DNA from: Sipunculus nudus
Lineage: Eukaryota > Annelida > Sipuncula > Golfingiida > Sipunculidae
Direction: 5' to 3'
Assembly (NCBI GenBank): GCA_026874595.1
Contig: CM049313.1
Coordinates: 26,904,008 to 26,968,007, forward strand
DNA length: 64,000 nucleotides
Below, piece after piece: positions 22,716 to 34,685 of this stretch. The notes beneath the pieces were generated by a model. It saw nothing but the letters and a program-made list of their open reading frames with translations. It was not told where the DNA came from and searched no databases. The translations under genes were made by a program, and so were the position numbers. Within the stretch, counting starts at the first letter, position 1. Every line of letters starts with the position of its first letter.

Positions 22716-23652
22716 TAATTCAGCCTTTACATCATTCACCATCATAACCTGTGAGCTCATGCCATGGTACGTCGTCATCCATTGTGCGTCATGCGGCGTC
22801 TGTACATTAACCATAGCTAACTCAAAAATGGCAGGAGCTAGCATCACCAAATTTTTTTCCAATAATCAGTCATCTAAAAAAATCTATAGGATTTTCTTTA
22901 TTTTTTTTCTATCTGCATTTTCTTAGATTTTATAGGGAAAAATCAAAAAAGCTTTAAAAATCTTCTTCTCTGAAACTGTCCAGCCAAATTGTCCCATATT
23001 TCACAGAAATGATCCCTGGAACAATCTTTCTCAAGTTTGTTCAAATGGTTCCAGTTGGGAGATTTTTGGCCGAGTTACAGGAGGTTGAACTTAGTAATTA
23101 TCTGTCCAAAAAAGCACATTAAAATTTCAATCTCAGAAATGACCAGAGCTATCATCACCAAATTTTATGCCAATGTTTGTCAAATATGTCATATCGAAAA
23201 TTGAGGTTTTGGTGGCACCACCTACATTGATCTGTTTTTTACATGTGAAAATGTAATTTTAGACTCTTCTAGCTTATACACTGTTTTATGATGAAACTGT
23301 CAAGCTGATTGGTTTAAACTTTACAAGATTTATTCTATTGCAGGGTTCTGCCAGTTTTATAAGAATAGATTGGGTAAATGCAGCTTTAAAAAAGTAGTGT
23401 AGCCAATTGAAAAAGACTTTCAGTGTTTGAAAATAGATTTGACAACATGCTGAGTATCAGCAGGCAAGTCAAGAGGTCACTCAGTACAACCAGGTGGGGT
23501 CCAGACATCACCATAGCAACTGACCTGGCTCTGGACACATTGTCTAGACGTCTAGACACAATGTCTAGACATCTAGACACATCATCTAGACCCAGAATGC
23601 ACATTAGAACTGTTGGAACTATCTATTTTAACTGTTTGAAAAAACTTGGTTT
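22716..23652 (+). mobile_element. F4 Helentron-like body, termini not intact
   Basis: The order is the same as the F4 copy at 13340-14260: TGTGAGCTCATGCCATGG head remnant, GTACATTAACCATAGCTA, CTTCTTCTCTGAAACTGTCC, GATCCCTGGAACAATCT, GTTACAGGAGGTTGAACTTA, a GGTGGCACCACC block, and a cluster of TCTAGA palindromes at 23530-23592. Confidence 0.65.
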
Positions 23653-25300
23653 GCATTTTTAGCTAATCTGTGAGCTTATGCAATGGTATGGTGCCATCCG
23701 TATTCTGTCCTCCGTTTTGCGTCCTGCGTCATAGCTATCTCAAAAAGGGCAGGAGCTAGCATCATATCTCTGCATTGGTTTGACTTATCCTGAAATTTTG
23801 CATGTGTATACATCCTGGAAAGCTTTCTTGATTTTATGACAGGTGGTGCCACCTACATTCACGTTTATGCTGCAGACATCCAAGCTCATATCTCAGGAAC
23901 ACTCTAACCGATTGGGCCAAAATTTTGCATATATATAGATCTCACATAGCTCTTCTTCATTCACAAAACTGGTGGCGCCACCTGCAACCATTTTTGCACA
24001 GAGTCCATCTGTTCAGCAGCCTTGGGATAAAATCACTCATATCTCGGCAGTGGTTTGACTTATCCACCTGAAATTATGCATGTGTTGACATCCTGGATAG
24101 CTTTCCTGATTTGTGACAGATGGCGCCACCTACATTCACATGAATGCGGCAGACATCCAAGCTCACATCTCAGGAACTGTATGACCGATTGGGCTAAAAT
24201 TTTGCTTGTGTAAAGATCTCACATAGCTCTTCATCATACGCAAAACTGGTGGTGCCACCTGCAACCATTTTTGCACAGCCTCCATTCATCTGCCTTGGCC
24301 TTGGGAAAAAAATCCCTCATATCTTGGCAGTGGTTTGACTTATCACCCTGAAATTTTGCAGGTTTATACATCCTGGACAGCTTTCTGATTTTATGACAGG
24401 TATCGCCACCTACATTTACATTTTTGCTGCAGACATCCAAGCTCATATCTCGGAAACCGTTTGATCGATTGGGCCAAAATTTTGCATATTATAGATCTCA
24501 CATAGCTCTTCATCATACGCAAAACTGGTGGAGCCTCCTGCAACCATTTGTGCACAGCCTACATCTGTTTGTCTGCCTTGGGATAAAATCACTCATATCT
24601 CGGCAGTGGTTTGACATATCTACCTAAAATTTTGCAGGTTTATATTTCTTGGATTGCTTTCTGGATTTTGTGGCAGGTGGCGCCTCCTACATTTATGTTT
24701 AAGCTGCAGACATCCAGGCTTATATCTCAGCACTGGTTTGTTGTGGTGGCGCCACCTACATTTATGTTTACGCTGCAGACTTTCAGGCTTATATCTCAGG
24801 ACTGGTTTGACAAATCCCCCTGAAATTTTGCATGTGTATAGATCTCACATAGCTCTTAATTATACACAAGATTGGTGGCGCCTCCTGCCACCATTTCTGC
24901 ATAGCGTCCTTCTGTTTTTCTGCTGTGGGATAAAATCACTCATATACAAGTGGTGGTTTGACTTATCTGCCTAAAATTTTGCATATGTATACAACTTGGA
25001 GAGCTTTCTGGATTTTGTGGTAGGTGGCACAACCTACATACACAGCGGCTGCAGACATCCATGATTATATGCAACACACCTCACTTTATTTCCCCTTGCC
25101 ACTCAATCCATGCCTCACTTCACCAGTCCCACTCTGATTTCAGCAGATACACGTAGTCGCTTGTCGACTACTTGTAATCTAGTTTTAAAATGTCCTAGTC
25201 TGAAACTTTCAGGTCCAAAAAGTCTATTTTGCTGAAATCATAATCACTAAGGAAGATCTGCTGGACATAAGAGGATCAATATTAAATTTTTAAAATAAGG
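23653..25300 (+). mobile_element. F4 element with nested F2 array, 3' end lost
   Basis: The F4 head TTTTTAGCTAATCTGTGAGC is followed within about 110 bases by F2 body units (GGTGGTGCCACCTAC at 23843, GGTGGCGCCACCTGC at 23970, and so on). It continues to the F2 3' block GATACACGTAGTCGCTTGTC at about 25146 and then the F4 tail text (TCCTAGTCTGAAACTTTCAG). The F4 end is cut off at about 25300 where the next MITE begins. Confidence 0.65.
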
Positions 25301-25312
25301 CAAAAAAAAATA

Positions 25313-25620
25313 AAAGGTGTGGTTCTCAGGCACCGCCTGCATCAATTTTAAACCCCCGCATCAAAAATTTTTATTTTGTTTTCAATAGAAATTTACCAAT
25401 TTGTGCTGCAACCGCTCGGACATTTCTTTCAAGGAGATAAAATCATACAATTTCCTTTTTTTATGTAGGGCTTTTGCTTGTTTATCAAAATAAATTTGTT
25501 AATATCATGCTTTTCCCCAATCATTTGTCATTTTTATCGAAACATACCAAACAATTAAAAATAAAAAAAACGCCCGCCCGCATTGATTTCTGAAAAAAAG
25601 TGCCTGAGAACCATACCTTT
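25313..25620. mobile_element. Small MITE with 21-bp terminal inverted repeats
   Basis: The left end AAAGGTGTGGTTCTCAGGC(AC) at 25313-25333 and the right end (GT)GCCTGAGAACCATACCTTT at 25600-25620 are reverse complements with one mismatch. The 308-bp interior has CCCCCGCATC and CGCCCGCCCGCATTGAT near the ends and is AT-rich in the middle. No ORF. The flanking A and T runs hide any target duplication, so the superfamily is unknown. Confidence 0.7.
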
Positions 25621-27063
25621 TTAGCTCAGCTGACTATAAGTCATCTGAGCTATAGTCGTGGTCCTTTGTCCGTCGTCCATCCGGCCGTCTGGCCGTTAAC
25701 AGGGCACGTTTTAAAATCGTTGGACCTACGAATCCAAAATTTTGCATACCATTAGATGTTCCCAAAATCTCCTACCATACCGAAAATTGGGTCATTAGGA
25801 CTTTGTTCCTTCAAGATATTAAGGAAAAACCTCGGTTTTCCATAAAAAAAGCCATTGTTACACTTCAAGGGTGCCTAATATCAAGCCTTGCACTCCCCAC
25901 CCCCCCCAGACGGTGCATTAACTAGATGAATGTTATAATTTTCTGTATTTTATTTTATTCATGGCTATGCTACATTTTAGATTTTGTATTGTACCACCAG
26001 AGTTACAATGATTAAAGTGCACATTTAATAGTGTCCACAAAGTGGTGTATTGCTATGAAAGTGTGGATGTTCATCAGATAAGTAATTCCTTACTTCAGAA
26101 GAGTAAAAACTTCACCAGGTGTGAAATTGACTATTAATTCCAGTAATAAATTATAGCTGAGATTGTAATTAGCATAATGATATTGTTTGTCCCTCATTCA
26201 ACCAAAAGTGTGTATACTTTATTTGAAAAGATGTTTTTATTTTATCAAATTTACTGAATCTTTTATTTTATTTTGGTGAATAAAATTAAGCATGTACTGA
26301 GACTCCAATGTGCAAAACTTTTTAATAGTGATTCAAGGAATAATCTCGTAGATGCCATGTTGTGGCATTATTTTCTTTTAAATTCAGTTTAAACATTTGT
26401 GATTTAAAAATAATAAAATATATGTGTATGCATAATATGACCCAATATGAGCTACACTCTGGATATATAATGATTGCAACTTAGAATTCTAATATTTTAA
26501 CTTATATTTTCAGTTGTTTTATTACAAATTTATGAAACTTGTAAATAAAAAAATGAATCAGATTAAAAATTATTAATGGAAAAAGTGGATATTCTAAAAA
26601 AATAGGCTTATTTATCAACTTAAATGTATTATTCCCTTGAAAGTGAAATAAAGGTATTAGTCCACTCTGTCCACTTGCCTGTCCATCTGTAAATTTTTTA
26701 TATGCATCACAGTATCTCAAATAATCATATGATTCTCTTATTATTTTTTATAAAAATTATATTTGGGACAATATTTGTATTTTTTTTTTAAATAAATAGT
26801 TAAACTCTTATATTATATGTTCTGCTTATAAGTTATATGGCCAAGTCAAAATCTGTGTGACAATAGTACTCCATTTGTTAATAAAATAAATGAAATCAAT
26901 CCTCTTCCCTGTCTCCAAAGGTACTATCAAAATCATACATAAGCTAAACAACAACAACTCATAATACAGCTTATATTTATTACCACACAAAACCAGCATG
27001 TGCCTCAATAATATTTTTTTATCATATATAACAGCTGAGCGTCGTGACCCATAGGTCCCTTGT
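25621..27063 (+). mobile_element. F3 Helentron-like element
   Basis: The head AGCTCAGCTGACTATAAGTC then ATCTGAGCT forms a stem-loop. The 3' end is ACAGCTGAGCGTCGTGACC then CATAGGTCCCTTGTT, carrying the inverted partner of the head and a terminal hairpin. The last 240 bases (ATATGGCCAAGTCAAAA to the end) recur at 53340-53581. No protein-coding content; the interior is AT-rich. Confidence 0.6.
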
Positions 27064-28371
27064 TTATATGCATCACAGTATCTCAAATCTTTTTCGTTTC
27101 CTCTATATAGTTCCTATGTACGTGCCAGTAATTTAGTCAGTATTATATAATTTAAAAAAGTTATGGGCAGAAACAAAATGGACTTTGTAAAAAATAAGGA
27201 GAGATAGTTGGTCACTTAGGAGAAAAAGGGTTAAAGCTAGGGACTTTTTTTTCAGTAATACAACTTCAATTAATCAAAATTTAATTGTATACCAAAAATT
27301 AGATCAAAATCTGTTAATTTTTTTTAAATATTGGCAAAAATATAAAATTGGTACCTTAAATTTTGGCCAAGTTTGACCATGGCACGTTTTTTTTACTTGT
27401 AAGAACATTTGATTTACTTTTCACAGTCAGTATATATATAGATTTAATCTGTTAAATTCTGAAATTTGAGAGTAAAAGCTTAAAAATTATTCTAGTTATT
27501 GAAGTTTTTCTGAGGCTCTAATGTATTTACATTTTGAACCTCCAGACCAGCCATGTCTGGTCCCTACAGCCTTGCCTGGATAAACTTATTAGTGATGCAA
27601 CAGTACTGCTGTCACAAATGTAGAATCACATGGCAACCCTGACCTCCCCCCCCCCCCCCCCCCAACAGATATGTTGCATTAGTTACATACTTTAATTGCA
27701 TTGCTGTTTCCGATCCAATGTATACAACTTTTCCTGAATCAAGTGTTATTTTAAGATATTTATTATTTTGCAAATTTAAAAAATGTATTTTAAGAAAAAA
27801 TAAATACATCTGTGTATATAATGTGATGTTGACTGAGCAGATTAACTGTAAATGTTGATGCAATTTAGAATTGTTAATCAACTTAAATTTTCAAATATAA
27901 TTGAAATATACTGTAAATGTATAGTAAAATTTATATATTTTGTCCAAAATTTCCCTTAACAAAAAATTGATGTAATAAAAAAATGAGGACGTAATGCAAA
28001 CATTCGTTCAGTATTTTTCTGCCTCAGTAGAATGGGAATTTAAGTGATTTGCTTTGTTTTTCTATCTCTCTGTCTGTTTTTAAATATTCAATAATTATGA
28101 ATAAAACTTTTTTTAACCTGTAAGATTAAATTTTGTACCCTGTATGTTTATGCAAAGGTGTTGTAACTTTCCTCACTCCCTGCCACTGAGTATTTGTTTA
28201 GGACAATATTCTTCTGGCAACTGCATAAAATTTATAACTTGTAAATAAAGAAATAAATATACAGAGTTACAAAGGTGTTTTTAAACTCTCATCCTCCCCC
28301 CCCCCCCCTTCCCAATCAGGTCAAACAGCTGAGTCCCCATGTAACCCTTCACCACCACACAACACCAGATT
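27064..28371. other. AT-rich intron with poly(C) runs; part duplicated at 50.3-50.9 kb
   Basis: Text from about 27100 (GTACGTGCCAGTAATTTAGTC) to 27600 (CCTACAGCCTTGCC, TTATTAGTGATGCAACA) is a diverged duplicate of about 50365-50850. C runs occur at about 27646-27663 and 28297-28308. No gene seen. Confidence 0.5.
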
Positions 28372-28780
28372 TTGAGTAATCTCTTCTCTGTATTATCTAT
28401 ATTCACACTTAGACTCAGTCACTTCAGATTGTTTTCCTCTATAGGTCACCTGCATGTCCCATCAGTAACTTCTTCTCTGAACTCCCAAGTTTTAGTCTCT
28501 CAAGTTGACCTCAACCTGATCATGGGCGATTTCAATATTGACATTTCTAATATAATATATAACACCAAATTGACACAATTATGTCAACTCTTTAAATGTC
28601 AACAACTAGTCAGAGAACCAACCAATGACCATGGAAATACCATAGATCTTGTCTTTACTAACTGTTTAAATGCTTCAGTTTCAACATTAGAAAACACATG
28701 GTCAGATCACAAGATATTATTAACAACAATCCCCCATTCTTCAATTCAGATCAAACATGGCAACTTCTCATAGCTTAATC
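28372..28780 (+). mobile_element. LINE endonuclease fragment
   Basis: The translation contains LNLIMGDFNIDISN (the GDFN endonuclease motif), then LFKCQQLVREPTNDHGN, and TWSDHKILLTTI (the SDH motif with catalytic histidine). This is the APE-type endonuclease of a LINE. RT is absent, and the sequence decays after 28780. Confidence 0.75.
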
Positions 28781-29826
28781 TACAATTTCTTCTCTATTGA
28801 AACTTTTTGAGACATTCTGTTTCCTCTCTAATTCAGCAACAACTGCTTCCCAAAACATATAAGTTTTCTACTTTTCCATAAATATTTTGATTTATTAAAT
28901 GTGTATTTTTATACTTGCAAATCTCCACTTCCTTCCTCTGAAATTTACAACATCTGGTCATTCCCATTGCAATATTTTAGACACACATTCTTGTTCATAT
29001 TCAAAATACTGATACTTCTATATAACTATTCTGCTCAACTACATAATTAATACAAAAAATGACATCTGTCAAAATGAAATCATACAGACCTACATACAAC
29101 ATTAGTGACACAATAATATATGTCTCATTCAGCTGAGCGCCGTGACCCATGGGTCCCTTGTTTTTATTTTGGCCTAAAACCTCCATTTATACTCCCAAAC
29201 TTTGCACAGGTTCGCATTAGGCCTGTAGGCCTTGTTTTCATATATTATTGATATAAAAACATTTTATTTTATATACTAACAGGTATGTGATTCTTTTGTT
29301 TTAATTGTTGAATGAATCTCCATACAGCTTATTATTATCCCCACTTGCATCTGTCCCTACCTCTCATGAAAGAGCACCTGCAATGTAGGGACACTATGGC
29401 GATATCCCACAGGTGTCCCCTCTTGACAGGTTCTGCTGTACTTCAAAATAAGCACATTGACCCCCCAAATTTCATAATTTAACAAAGTATGCCATGTAGA
29501 TATCATGTGCAAATTATCTAAGAAATTCCATGGGTAGATAAAATTTTCAAGTTTCCCCTTAACTTATGAAGAATCTAAGCGCAGTTTGTTGTAATGTTTT
29601 ATGTGTCAGATTTACCCCTAATTAGAATTCACATGTTAAATGGATTTGTATCTGATTGATATTTTGGGTTTTGGGTTGTTATTTGATAAACATCCTGAGA
29701 AACCAACAGAGCCACAGCAGGGTTAATGAGACGCAGAGGTGTGTATGTATCTGAAAAAATTAAAGTCCTCATCTTCCAGGAATGAGATTATCTCTGAATG
29801 ATTACTTAACATGTTGATGTTTGTAG
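28781..29826. other. Intron end with F3 and F4 terminal blocks
   Basis: An F3 3' terminus lies at 29132-29163 (CAGCTGAGCGCCGTGACCC, ATGGGTCCCTTGTT), followed at once by an F4 3' terminus at about 29190-29236 (CACAGGTTCGCATTAGGCC). The remainder up to the acceptor at 29826 shows nothing recognisable. Confidence 0.55.
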
Positions 29827-29993
29827 GCTGCACAACCATCTACAGGTGAAATCATTTATGACTGTTTTACTGATGGGCCAACACGAAAAGGGCTTGAGAC
29901 TAGACTGGCTCATATAAGACCTGTAGAGTTACTGCTACCTGCCTCACTCAACCCAATCACTGCCAGCTTCCTCAAGCAAGTTGTAGCAAACAG
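29827..29993 (+). CDS. MSH3: MSH3 exon: connector domain
   Basis: Acceptor GTTTGTAG, donor AACAG|GTAATA. At 167 bases it starts in phase 0 and leaves two bases for a split codon. It reads AAQPSTGEIIYDCF, then TDGPTRKGLETRLAHIRPVE, then LLLPASLN, corresponding to the known MSH3 order GVQPATGEVVFDSF, LETR, PVELLLPSAL. This is the MutS II connector, which links mismatch binding to the ATPase core. It follows the IGIV end of the previous exon without a gap. No tandem array follows its donor; instead a full LINE sits 24 bases downstream of the GT. Confidence 0.93.
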
Positions 29994-30039
29994 GTAATAA
30001 CTTGAGTGCCAAGTTTTTTTTTTATTTTTATCATTTTTT

Positions 30040-32645
30040 TTATTGCATACAAGGAAAAATATACATATACAGATAAATACAAATATGATGAACAATACAG
30101 ACATACATATAACACAAAAGAGAAATGACAAATGGTCATTATATATCTTGGCTATTATATAGAGATATATTTAACATTTTTTTTATATATATATTTTGGC
30201 CCATAGCAGATCTTCAGATTTTCAAGATCTCAAAACATCTCTCCCTCTTTTTATTGTGTGGTCTCTTTTACCTTTCATTTTTGCTGCTCTATCTTCTATA
30301 CTTACAATTTTAGCTATGAATTCTTTTAATAGCTTAAATATTGGTTTCTTTTCCTCACATCTACATATATATATAAATCTTTTCATCAGAAGAATTACTG
30401 CATTTAAAGTAATATCATGGTAAGTACCAAGTATCACCTGCACATAGTCAAGGTTATTATCCTTTAAAATATTATATTTTTTAATAAAACAGAAGTTTGA
30501 GACCATATATTTTGCACAAAAGTGCATTCCCAAAAGAGATGTTTCATGGTTTCTTCCTCTTCATTACAAAAGGTACAGTTCTTATCTTCTTTTAATGAAA
30601 ATTTTACTAAAATTGGGTTAGGTGTCAAACATCTGTTCAATATACAAAGCTGAAAATATCTTAATTTTGTTGATATTGTATTTCTATAAATGTTTTCAAA
30701 ACCTCTCCTAACTAAATCCTCCTCTATACCTATTTCGCTTTTCCATTTCATGGTGGATTTCAGGGGTTTAACACACTTCTTCGTTATCAATTTATTATAA
30801 ACATACCTTGAAACTTTCTTTTGTTCCAATATAAGCTCAAATTTGGGTTTTTCCTTATTAATGTCTGAAAGTGTATCTTACATTTTTTTCCATTTTAGTG
30901 GAATTGCATCAAAGAGGCTTATATAATGCATATAATTACACTTACAGTGAAATTTGTCTTCTAGTTCTTTAAAAGTTAAAAGTCTGAAGCCTTCTGTTTT
31001 GCTTGTAATTATATCATAGATAAAATTACAATTCACAGATTTAAGTTGTTTATAGAAGGCACAATGTCCATTGATTTTAATATTTGAGTTAAACCAAAGA
31101 GACTGAGTAAATATGTTATTTTCATTTACCTCTTCAAAATTATATGCACACCAGGCTTCGATAACATTAAGCCAAAAAGGCGATTTGTATCTGAAAACAT
31201 TATGTGCATCTTGTGGTTTCAAGTTACAAAGACAGATAGATAAGTCAGTTCTTAGCATCTCTAAGATAACAATATATAGTTTACTTGAATGTGTATAATT
31301 TTTTAATCATTTTATCCAGTTGATTTTTAATGCCTTTTCTTGTGATATTACGTCAGTCATACCTATACCACCCTCTTTTTTGGAGGCGATCAAAGTTTCT
31401 CTTTTTATCCATTTTCTACCTTTTGACCAAACAAAATCTCTTATGAACTTATTTAATGTGTTTTGGAATTGATTACTTGGGGAAGGTAAGACTGAAAATA
31501 AGTTAATAATTTGAGAAAGAATTCAGAATTGTCACTTTACCATGTGGTGTTAATAATCTATTTGACCATAGTTTTAGAATGTCTTTTATTTTTTCTAGTT
31601 TTCCCCCATAATTAAGACTAATCAAATCTTTTGTATCTTGTGTTATTTGAATGCCTAGGATTGTTAATGGTCCCTGGGTCACCTGAATTCCTAAATCCCT
31701 CAATTCTGACATATCTACGGAATCATTTTTTAATGGCATAAGTTTGCTTTTATCCATGTTTACTTTCAATCCCGAATGTTTATGAAATTGATCAAGTATA
31801 TGTAAAACTAATTTTACGCTTTCAATATTTTTTAAAGTAAATGTTGAATCATCCGCATATTGAGAGATTATGAAAATGTGTTCTCTGACAGTTATACCTT
31901 TTATTTGGTTTTGTTGTCTTATATAATTAGCTAATACTTCTACACATATAATGAAGAGGTAGGGAGATAATGGACATCCCTGTCTTACTCCTCTGTTTAT
32001 TTTAAAGAAGGGTGATAATCATCCATTATTAAAAATACAACTTTTAATATCGTATATATTATTTTAATCCATCTAATTATATTGTCACCAAAATTGAAAT
32101 ATTTAAGAGCTTTTAACATGAAGGACCAGTCTAAGCTGTCAAAAGCCTTTTCATAATCTACCGCTAAAAGATATCCGTTTACATTTTTTAATTTACACCA
32201 ATCTATTAAAGTAAGTATTTTAACTATATTCTCGCCTATATATCTGTTCCTTATAAATCCAGTTTGGTCTTCATTAATAATTGTATTTAAAACTGATTTA
32301 AGTCTATTTGCAATAGCTTTACTTAATATTTTATCATCTCTGTTGAGTAATGATATTGGGCACCAGTTTTTTAGACTTAGTGGATCTTTTCCAGTTTTTT
32401 GTAATTACAATTGTTTGCTTCTGGGTAATGGTCATTGTATGTTTCTGAAAGGACGTGTTTATTGCCTCAATATATACTGATTTAAGTTCTGACCAAAATT
32501 GTTTGAAAAATTCTACTAGCAGACCATCTATACCAGGTGATTTGCCATTACCGAAAGATTTTAAACTGTTATATAATTCACTTTCAGTGAGTGGAGCATC
32601 TAATACATTTTTTTTTGTCATCTGGTATTCTGGCATGATTTTCAA
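30040..32645 (-). pseudogene. LINE ORF2: reverse transcriptase and C-terminal region, decayed
   Basis: Reading on the minus strand from about 32645: PLTESELYNSLKSFGNGKSP then GIDGLLVEFFKQFW (RT motif 0/1), VDYEKAFDSLDW near 32150, RQGCPLSPYLFIICVEVLAN near 31970, and the catalytic YADD near 31850 with SGLKVNMDKSKLMPL after it. LGIQVTQGP lies near 31690, and a C-terminal LCILNRCLTPNPI plus a CTFCNEEEETMKHLFWEC zinc-knuckle-like stretch at about 30540-30620. Frameshifts and stops separate these blocks (at least near 32400, 32000, 31500 and 30850), so no functional enzyme is encoded. The motif style fits the L1/Tx1 group. Confidence 0.85.
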
Positions 32646-32649
32646 TAAA

Positions 32650-33215
32650 AAAAATGGTCTGTATCACTGTCTGGCTCAGTTAATTTAGAAGAATATAAAT
32701 TGGAATAAAATTTAACATGTTCATGCATTATTTGTTTAGGATCTGTGATTATATTATTATCTACTTTTAATTTGTTTATCAATTTTTTAGTATAATTTCT
32801 TTTTCCAAGATTAAGGAAGTATTTTGTCGGTTTTTCCCCTTCTTCTACCCATCTTGCTTTACATCTTACAATTGCACCTTCTGTTTTCTCTTCGAGAAGT
32901 TTTTCTAATTCCTTTTTTGTTTGTTCGTACTGTTCAAGTTCATCTGGCTTATTAATCAAATGCTGCAACTTGTTTTCAATTTCTTTCAGTGTATCTATAT
33001 TTGCTTTATTTCTTCTTTTGCTATATGCAATTGTATCTCTTCTGATTGTCATTTTCAAAACTTCCCATAATAACATTGGTTCAGTTTCTAAATTTTCACA
33101 TAATATTAAATTGATAGATTTTCTTATTTCGCATATATATTCTTGATCTTCCAACAATTTACAATTAAATTTCCAATAACCAGGGCCTTTTTTATTCCCT
33201 GAAAATTCTATAAGT
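32650..33215 (-). pseudogene. LINE ORF2 linker between endonuclease and RT
   Basis: An open stretch reads VDILIEFSGNKKGPGYWKFN, then KMTIRRDTIAYSKRRNK, then ARWVEEGEKPTKYFLNLGKR, the usual region between endonuclease and RT of L1/Tx1 LINEs. It was continuous with the endonuclease part before the hAT MITE inserted at 33224. Confidence 0.8.
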
Positions 33216-33223
33216 ATATCTAC

Positions 33224-34670
33224 TAGGGCCCTGCGCGGGGCGGGTTTTGACCCGCAGCTCGCGGGCCCCCGCATAGGAATCTTTGCGGGGCGGGGTTGGG
33301 CTACGTCTAAGAAAGTGCGAGGCGGGACAGGCCGAAATGACGTCTGTGGGGGGTGGGGCGGGCTGCGGGTTGATGATCTGGCAGTTCAGTAAAACATAAA
33401 TATATAAAATTATACTTATTTAGGTGTCGTAAATTTGAAAAAAATTAATTTATTCCTGTTAACCCTTTACACTGACTGACAGTTGTAACAACACTTTGCA
33501 AATGTGTCTTTCCTAGGTATAACATCAATTTGTTATACAAAATAGATGATGCATCCTTAATCTGAAATCTAGACTTTAAACAATTGTCTTTGGAATGGGA
33601 GCTGGTCATAACTTTGTATAAAGTTACCTGGCCAGATGTTGTATATGGACTGTAACCCTGTATTTGTGTCGATCTCACATATTACATAATATGGCTGGGA
33701 GTGAAGCAAGGGCTTCATTACCTTTGATTTTATAATAGACAGTGTGTGGCTACAGCTGGCTCTGTAGGTGACTCAATTGACCTGAAACTGCACAAAGCCT
33801 AAGGTGGACTTCTTTTTAATTGTAACTTCATGTGCTGTCTTATTGTAAATGATAATTGTCAAATCCTTGTATAGGTCACAGCATAATGTGTTGATGATTG
33901 CTATAAGAAACAAGGCTCTGGCCATGACTAGATCTCACTGAATATCCTGAACCTAAAGCCACATCGGTCAGATTACCCCTTGACCTGATTAGTCTCAGTT
34001 TCAGCTAATTAGCAGATTGTGACTGAAAAACTTTAACCAGCAACACATCTCGTTAGTTTGATGGCTTGTGATTTGCCAATACTATTCTAAAGGGTCTCTT
34101 TGGGTACAAATACTTTGAAGAAGTCTAATTTTTTTTCTTTACTTTTTTTCATATATTTAAGTAGAAACAGACACAATAAACTAAAGGTTTGTTTATTTCC
34201 CCTGTAAAATATGAAAACATATTTAAGGTGTATTATTATGTATAAATTAAATCCATCTTACTAATCAAACATGTCTTTAAAAATATTTCATGAATTATGG
34301 TTTGAATTATTGCAAAAAACGTATTCAAATTAATTTTTCATTCCAATCAACAAACATTTCATATATATTTATAATAAGCGTGTCTTATATATGTGCTGTA
34401 AAATATCTTGATATGTAAACCTTTGGATTTGAAAACTATTTTTAATTATTTTGCGGGCTGGACTGCAGGCCAGAAACTTAAAAAATGCAGGGCGGGGCGG
34501 GTGCGGGCTGAAAGAAAATTTCGCGGGGCGGATGCGGGCTGAAAGAATCATAGTAACTGCGGGGCGGGGTGGGCTGAATTTATTTCTTTGATTGCGGGGC
34601 GGGCTGCAGGCTGACAGGGCATGATGCGGGGCGGGTGCGGGTTCAATTTTTCAGCCCGCGCAGGGCCCTA
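33224..34670. mobile_element. hAT-type MITE with 8-bp target duplication
   Basis: The left end TAGGGCCCTGCGCGGG and right end CCCGCGCAGGGCCCTA are inverted repeats. The flanks ATATCTAC at 33216-33223 and 34671-34678 are identical, giving the 8-bp target duplication characteristic of hAT transposons. Both ends are very GC-rich, with repeated GGGGCGGG and GCGGGCTG words (33230-33370 and 34450-34660), while the centre is AT-rich and contains no transposase. It disrupts the LINE's ORF2 between endonuclease and linker, so it is younger than the LINE. Confidence 0.93.
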
Positions 34671-34685
34671 ATATCTACACTATTA

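Noticed and set aside
22548-22926. Ser/Leu/Pro-rich and Arg/Glu-rich ORFs
   Set aside because: Both come from a CT-rich microsatellite at 22598-22715.
27646-28308. Poly(C) runs as structured elements
   Set aside because: Simple homopolymers of 12-19 bases with no associated pattern; possible sequencing-length noise.
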